DNA of 14,186 nt from Clostridiales bacterium UBA3277 (GTDB taxonomy: Bacteria; Bacillota; Clostridia; Oscillospirales; Oscillospiraceae). The translations under genes and the position numbers were made by a program. Of the stretch, positions 12,490-14,186 are shown piece after piece; the stretch's first letter is position 1; the number at the start of each line of letters is the position of its first letter. The DNA lies in assembly GCA_002362145.1 (NCBI GenBank), contig DETX01000015.1, forward strand, positions 1-14,186. Reading direction: 5' to 3'. The notes under the pieces were generated by a model. That model did no database searches. It worked only from the letters and a program-made list of their open reading frames with translations, and was not told the origin of the DNA.

Positions 12490-14186
12490 ATGCAGACCAT
12501 ATCTGAAATTTTAGCCGCCGAGCTGGGACAGAAGCTGGAATATGTGGAAAACGTCATTTCCCTCATTGACGAGGGGAACACCATTCCCTTCATTGCCCGC
12601 TACCGCAAGGAAATGCACGGGGCCATGGACGACACCACCCTGCGCAATCTGGAAACAAGGCTCCAATACCTGCGCAACCTCCAGCAGCGCCGGGAGGAAG
12701 TGAAAAAGTCCATCGAAAATCAGGGCAAGCTCACCGGGGAGCTGGCCGCCGCCATTGACGGCGCCGCCACCATGACCGAGGTGGAGGACCTGTACCGGCC
12801 CTATAAGCAGAAGCGCCGCACCCGGGGCTCCATGGCCCGGGAGAAGGGCCTGGCTCCCCTGGCGGATGCCATCTTCCAGCAGGACGGGCAGGACCCCGCT
12901 GTGCTGGCCAAGGACTATCTGGACCCGGAAAAGGGTGTGGAAACCATCGAGGGCGCCCTCCAGGGGGCCAACGACATCATCGCCGAGAACCTCTCCGATG
13001 ACGCCGACATCCGCAAGTCCCTCCGGGAGCTGGTGATGCGCCGGGGCGTCTTTACCTGCACCGCCGCCGAGGACGCCCCGGAGGACGGGGTTTATAAGCT
13101 GTACTACGACTTCTCCCAGCCCATCTCCCGGCTGCTGGATCACCAGATTCTGGCCATGAACCGGGGCGAAAAGGAGGGCTTTCTGAAACCCAATGTGGCT
13201 GTGGTTGGCAACGAGGGCGTGGCCCTGGTCTGCCGGAAGGCCCTCAAGCCCACCATGCTGGTCTCCGCCTTTGTCCGTGCCGCCGCCGAGGATGCCTACG
13301 ACCGGCTGATCTTCCCCTCCATCCAGCGGGAGGTCCGCAGTGACCTGTCCGACCGGGCCTATGCCGGAGCCATCCACAATTTTGCCCTGAACCTGAAGCC
13401 CCTGCTCATGCAGCCTCCTGTGAAGGGCTTTGTCACCATGGGCCTGGACCCCGGATACCGCAACGGCTGCAAGGTGGCCGTGGTGGATGCCACCGGCAAG
13501 GTGCTGGACACCGCCGTGGTCTACCCCACCTTCAACGAGCGGAAGAAGCAGGAGGCCATCACCACCCTGTCCGCCCTCATGCGCAAGCACCATGTACAGC
13601 ACATTGCCATCGGCAACGGCACCGCCTCCCGGGAGACGGAGGCCATGGCCGTAGAGCTGCTGCGTTCCTTCCCGGAGGCCAGTTACATGATCGTCAGCGA
13701 GGCGGGGGCCTCCGTATACTCCGCCTCTCCCCTGGCCGCCGAGGAATTTCCGGAATATGATGTAAACCTCCGCTCCGCTGTGTCCATTGCCCGGCGGCTC
13801 CAGGACCCTCTGGCGGAGCTGGTGAAGATCGACCCCAAGGCCATCGGCGTGGGACAGTATCAGCACGACTGCCCCCAGAAGGAGCTGGACGCCGCATTGG
13901 GCGCCGTGGTGGAGGACTGCGTCAACGCCGTGGGCGTGGATGCCAACACCGCCTCCCGAAGCCTTCTCCAGCAGGTTTCTGGTTTGACAACCACCACCGC
14001 TAAAAATATTGTAGCCTATCGGGAGGAAAACGGGCCCTTCACCTCCCGGGCGCAGCTGAAGAAGGTGCCCAAGCTGGGCCCCAAGGCCTTTGAGCAGTCC
14101 GCCGGTTTCCTCCGGGTGCCCGAGAGTAAGGAAGTGCTGGACAACACCGGTGTCCATCCCGAGTCCTACGCCGCCGCCAAGGCCCT
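12490..14186 (+). CDS. tex: Tex, RNA-binding transcription accessory protein (3' end cut by window)
   Basis: The 565 visible codons match Tex from its start. The N-terminal helical part has IPFIARYRKEMHGAMDD (32-48) and VEDLYRPYKQKRRTRG (98-113), both hallmarks. A YqgF/RNase H-like domain begins at GLDPGYRNGCKVAVVD (318-333) and includes AIGNGTASRETE (373-384); RSAVSIARRLQDPLAELVKI and DPKAIGVGQYQHD follow. A helix-hairpin-helix region lies at about 490-540. Tex is typically 715-780 residues, so the C-terminal S1 RNA-binding domain should lie beyond the edge. AAGGAG (12477-12482) is 7 bases before the ATG. No separate promoter is seen, so it probably reads through from gltX. Tex affects transcription and RNA handling; its precise role is unsettled. 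Confidence 0.93.
   Translation, partial: MQTISEILAAELGQKLEYVENVISLIDEGNTIPFIARYRKEMHGAMDDTTLRNLETRLQYLRNLQQRREEVKKSIENQGKLTGELAAAIDGAATMTEVEDLYRPYKQKRRTRGSMAREKGLAPLADAIFQQDGQDPAVLAKDYLDPEKGVETIEGALQGANDIIAENLSDDADIRKSLRELVMRRGVFTCTAAEDAPEDGVYKLYYDFSQPISRLLDHQILAMNRGEKEGFLKPNVAVVGNEGVALVCRKALKPTMLVSAFVRAAAEDAYDRLIFPSIQREVRSDLSDRAYAGAIHNFALNLKPLLMQPPVKGFVTMGLDPGYRNGCKVAVVDATGKVLDTAVVYPTFNERKKQEAITTLSALMRKHHVQHIAIGNGTASRETEAMAVELLRSFPEASYMIVSEAGASVYSASPLAAEEFPEYDVNLRSAVSIARRLQDPLAELVKIDPKAIGVGQYQHDCPQKELDAALGAVVEDCVNAVGVDANTASRSLLQQVSGLTTTTAKNIVAYREENGPFTSRAQLKKVPKLGPKAFEQSAGFLRVPESKEVLDNTGVHPESYAAAKA

Noticed and set aside
12511..14157. Minus-strand open frame of about 548 codons opposite tex
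   Set aside because: The plus strand encodes unmistakable Tex motifs. The antisense product is Gly/His/Gln-rich with no family features.
1..14186. Mobile elements, CRISPR arrays, tRNA or rRNA genes
   Set aside because: No transposase or integrase reading frame, no regularly spaced repeats, and no tRNA cloverleaf or rRNA signature was found by eye.

Overview
The window is GC-rich (by eye about 60% GC in genes) and bacterial. It has strong AAAGGAGG-type ribosome binding sites, sigma-A-like promoters, a TTG start, lipoproteins with Firmicutes-style signal peptides, and tightly packed operons. The gene content and protein style suggest a Gram-positive anaerobe of the Clostridia, probably the Oscillospiraceae/Ruminococcaceae. 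This placement is inference from style, not from a marker search. No rRNA, tRNA, CRISPR array, transposase or phage gene was seen.

Layout. Positions 1-495 are non-coding apart from a possible 26-residue leader ORF. They carry two divergent promoters: a leftward one serving something beyond the left edge, and a rightward one followed by a 155-base leader with a long nested hairpin that ends in seven T. Positions 496-5267 form one operon: a substrate-binding lipoprotein, a FecCD-type permease and a FecE-type ATPase (a complete importer of the iron-siderophore/heme/cobalamin class), then a three-domain enzyme joining precorrin-2 dehydrogenase, uroporphyrinogen-III C-methyltransferase and uroporphyrinogen-III synthase. 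A perfect hairpin at 5285-5325 ends this unit.

Positions 5456-6485 hold three tightly coupled small genes of unknown function, followed by a membrane-anchored CHAP-type cysteine hydrolase with its own promoter (6562-7206). The CHAP gene converges on, and overlaps by three bases, a minus-strand lipoprotein gene (7203-7973). Next, also on the minus strand, is a six-segment membrane protein with an N-terminal Xre-type helix-turn-helix (8150-9415), then tryptophanyl-tRNA synthetase (9623-10645). Divergent from trpS are gltX (glutamyl-tRNA synthetase, 10788-12428) and tex (RNA-binding transcription accessory protein, from 12490 and cut by the right edge).

How they fit together. The first operon links uptake of a metal chelate or tetrapyrrole with the branch from hydroxymethylbilane to precorrin-2 and sirohydrochlorin, the stem of siroheme and B12 synthesis. 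The structured leader could control it by transcription termination. The three small genes look like one functional unit of unknown job. The right-hand genes are housekeeping translation and RNA functions. The points most worth following are the long leader hairpin, the three-gene small-protein cassette, the triple enzyme fusion and the possible leftward leader peptide.
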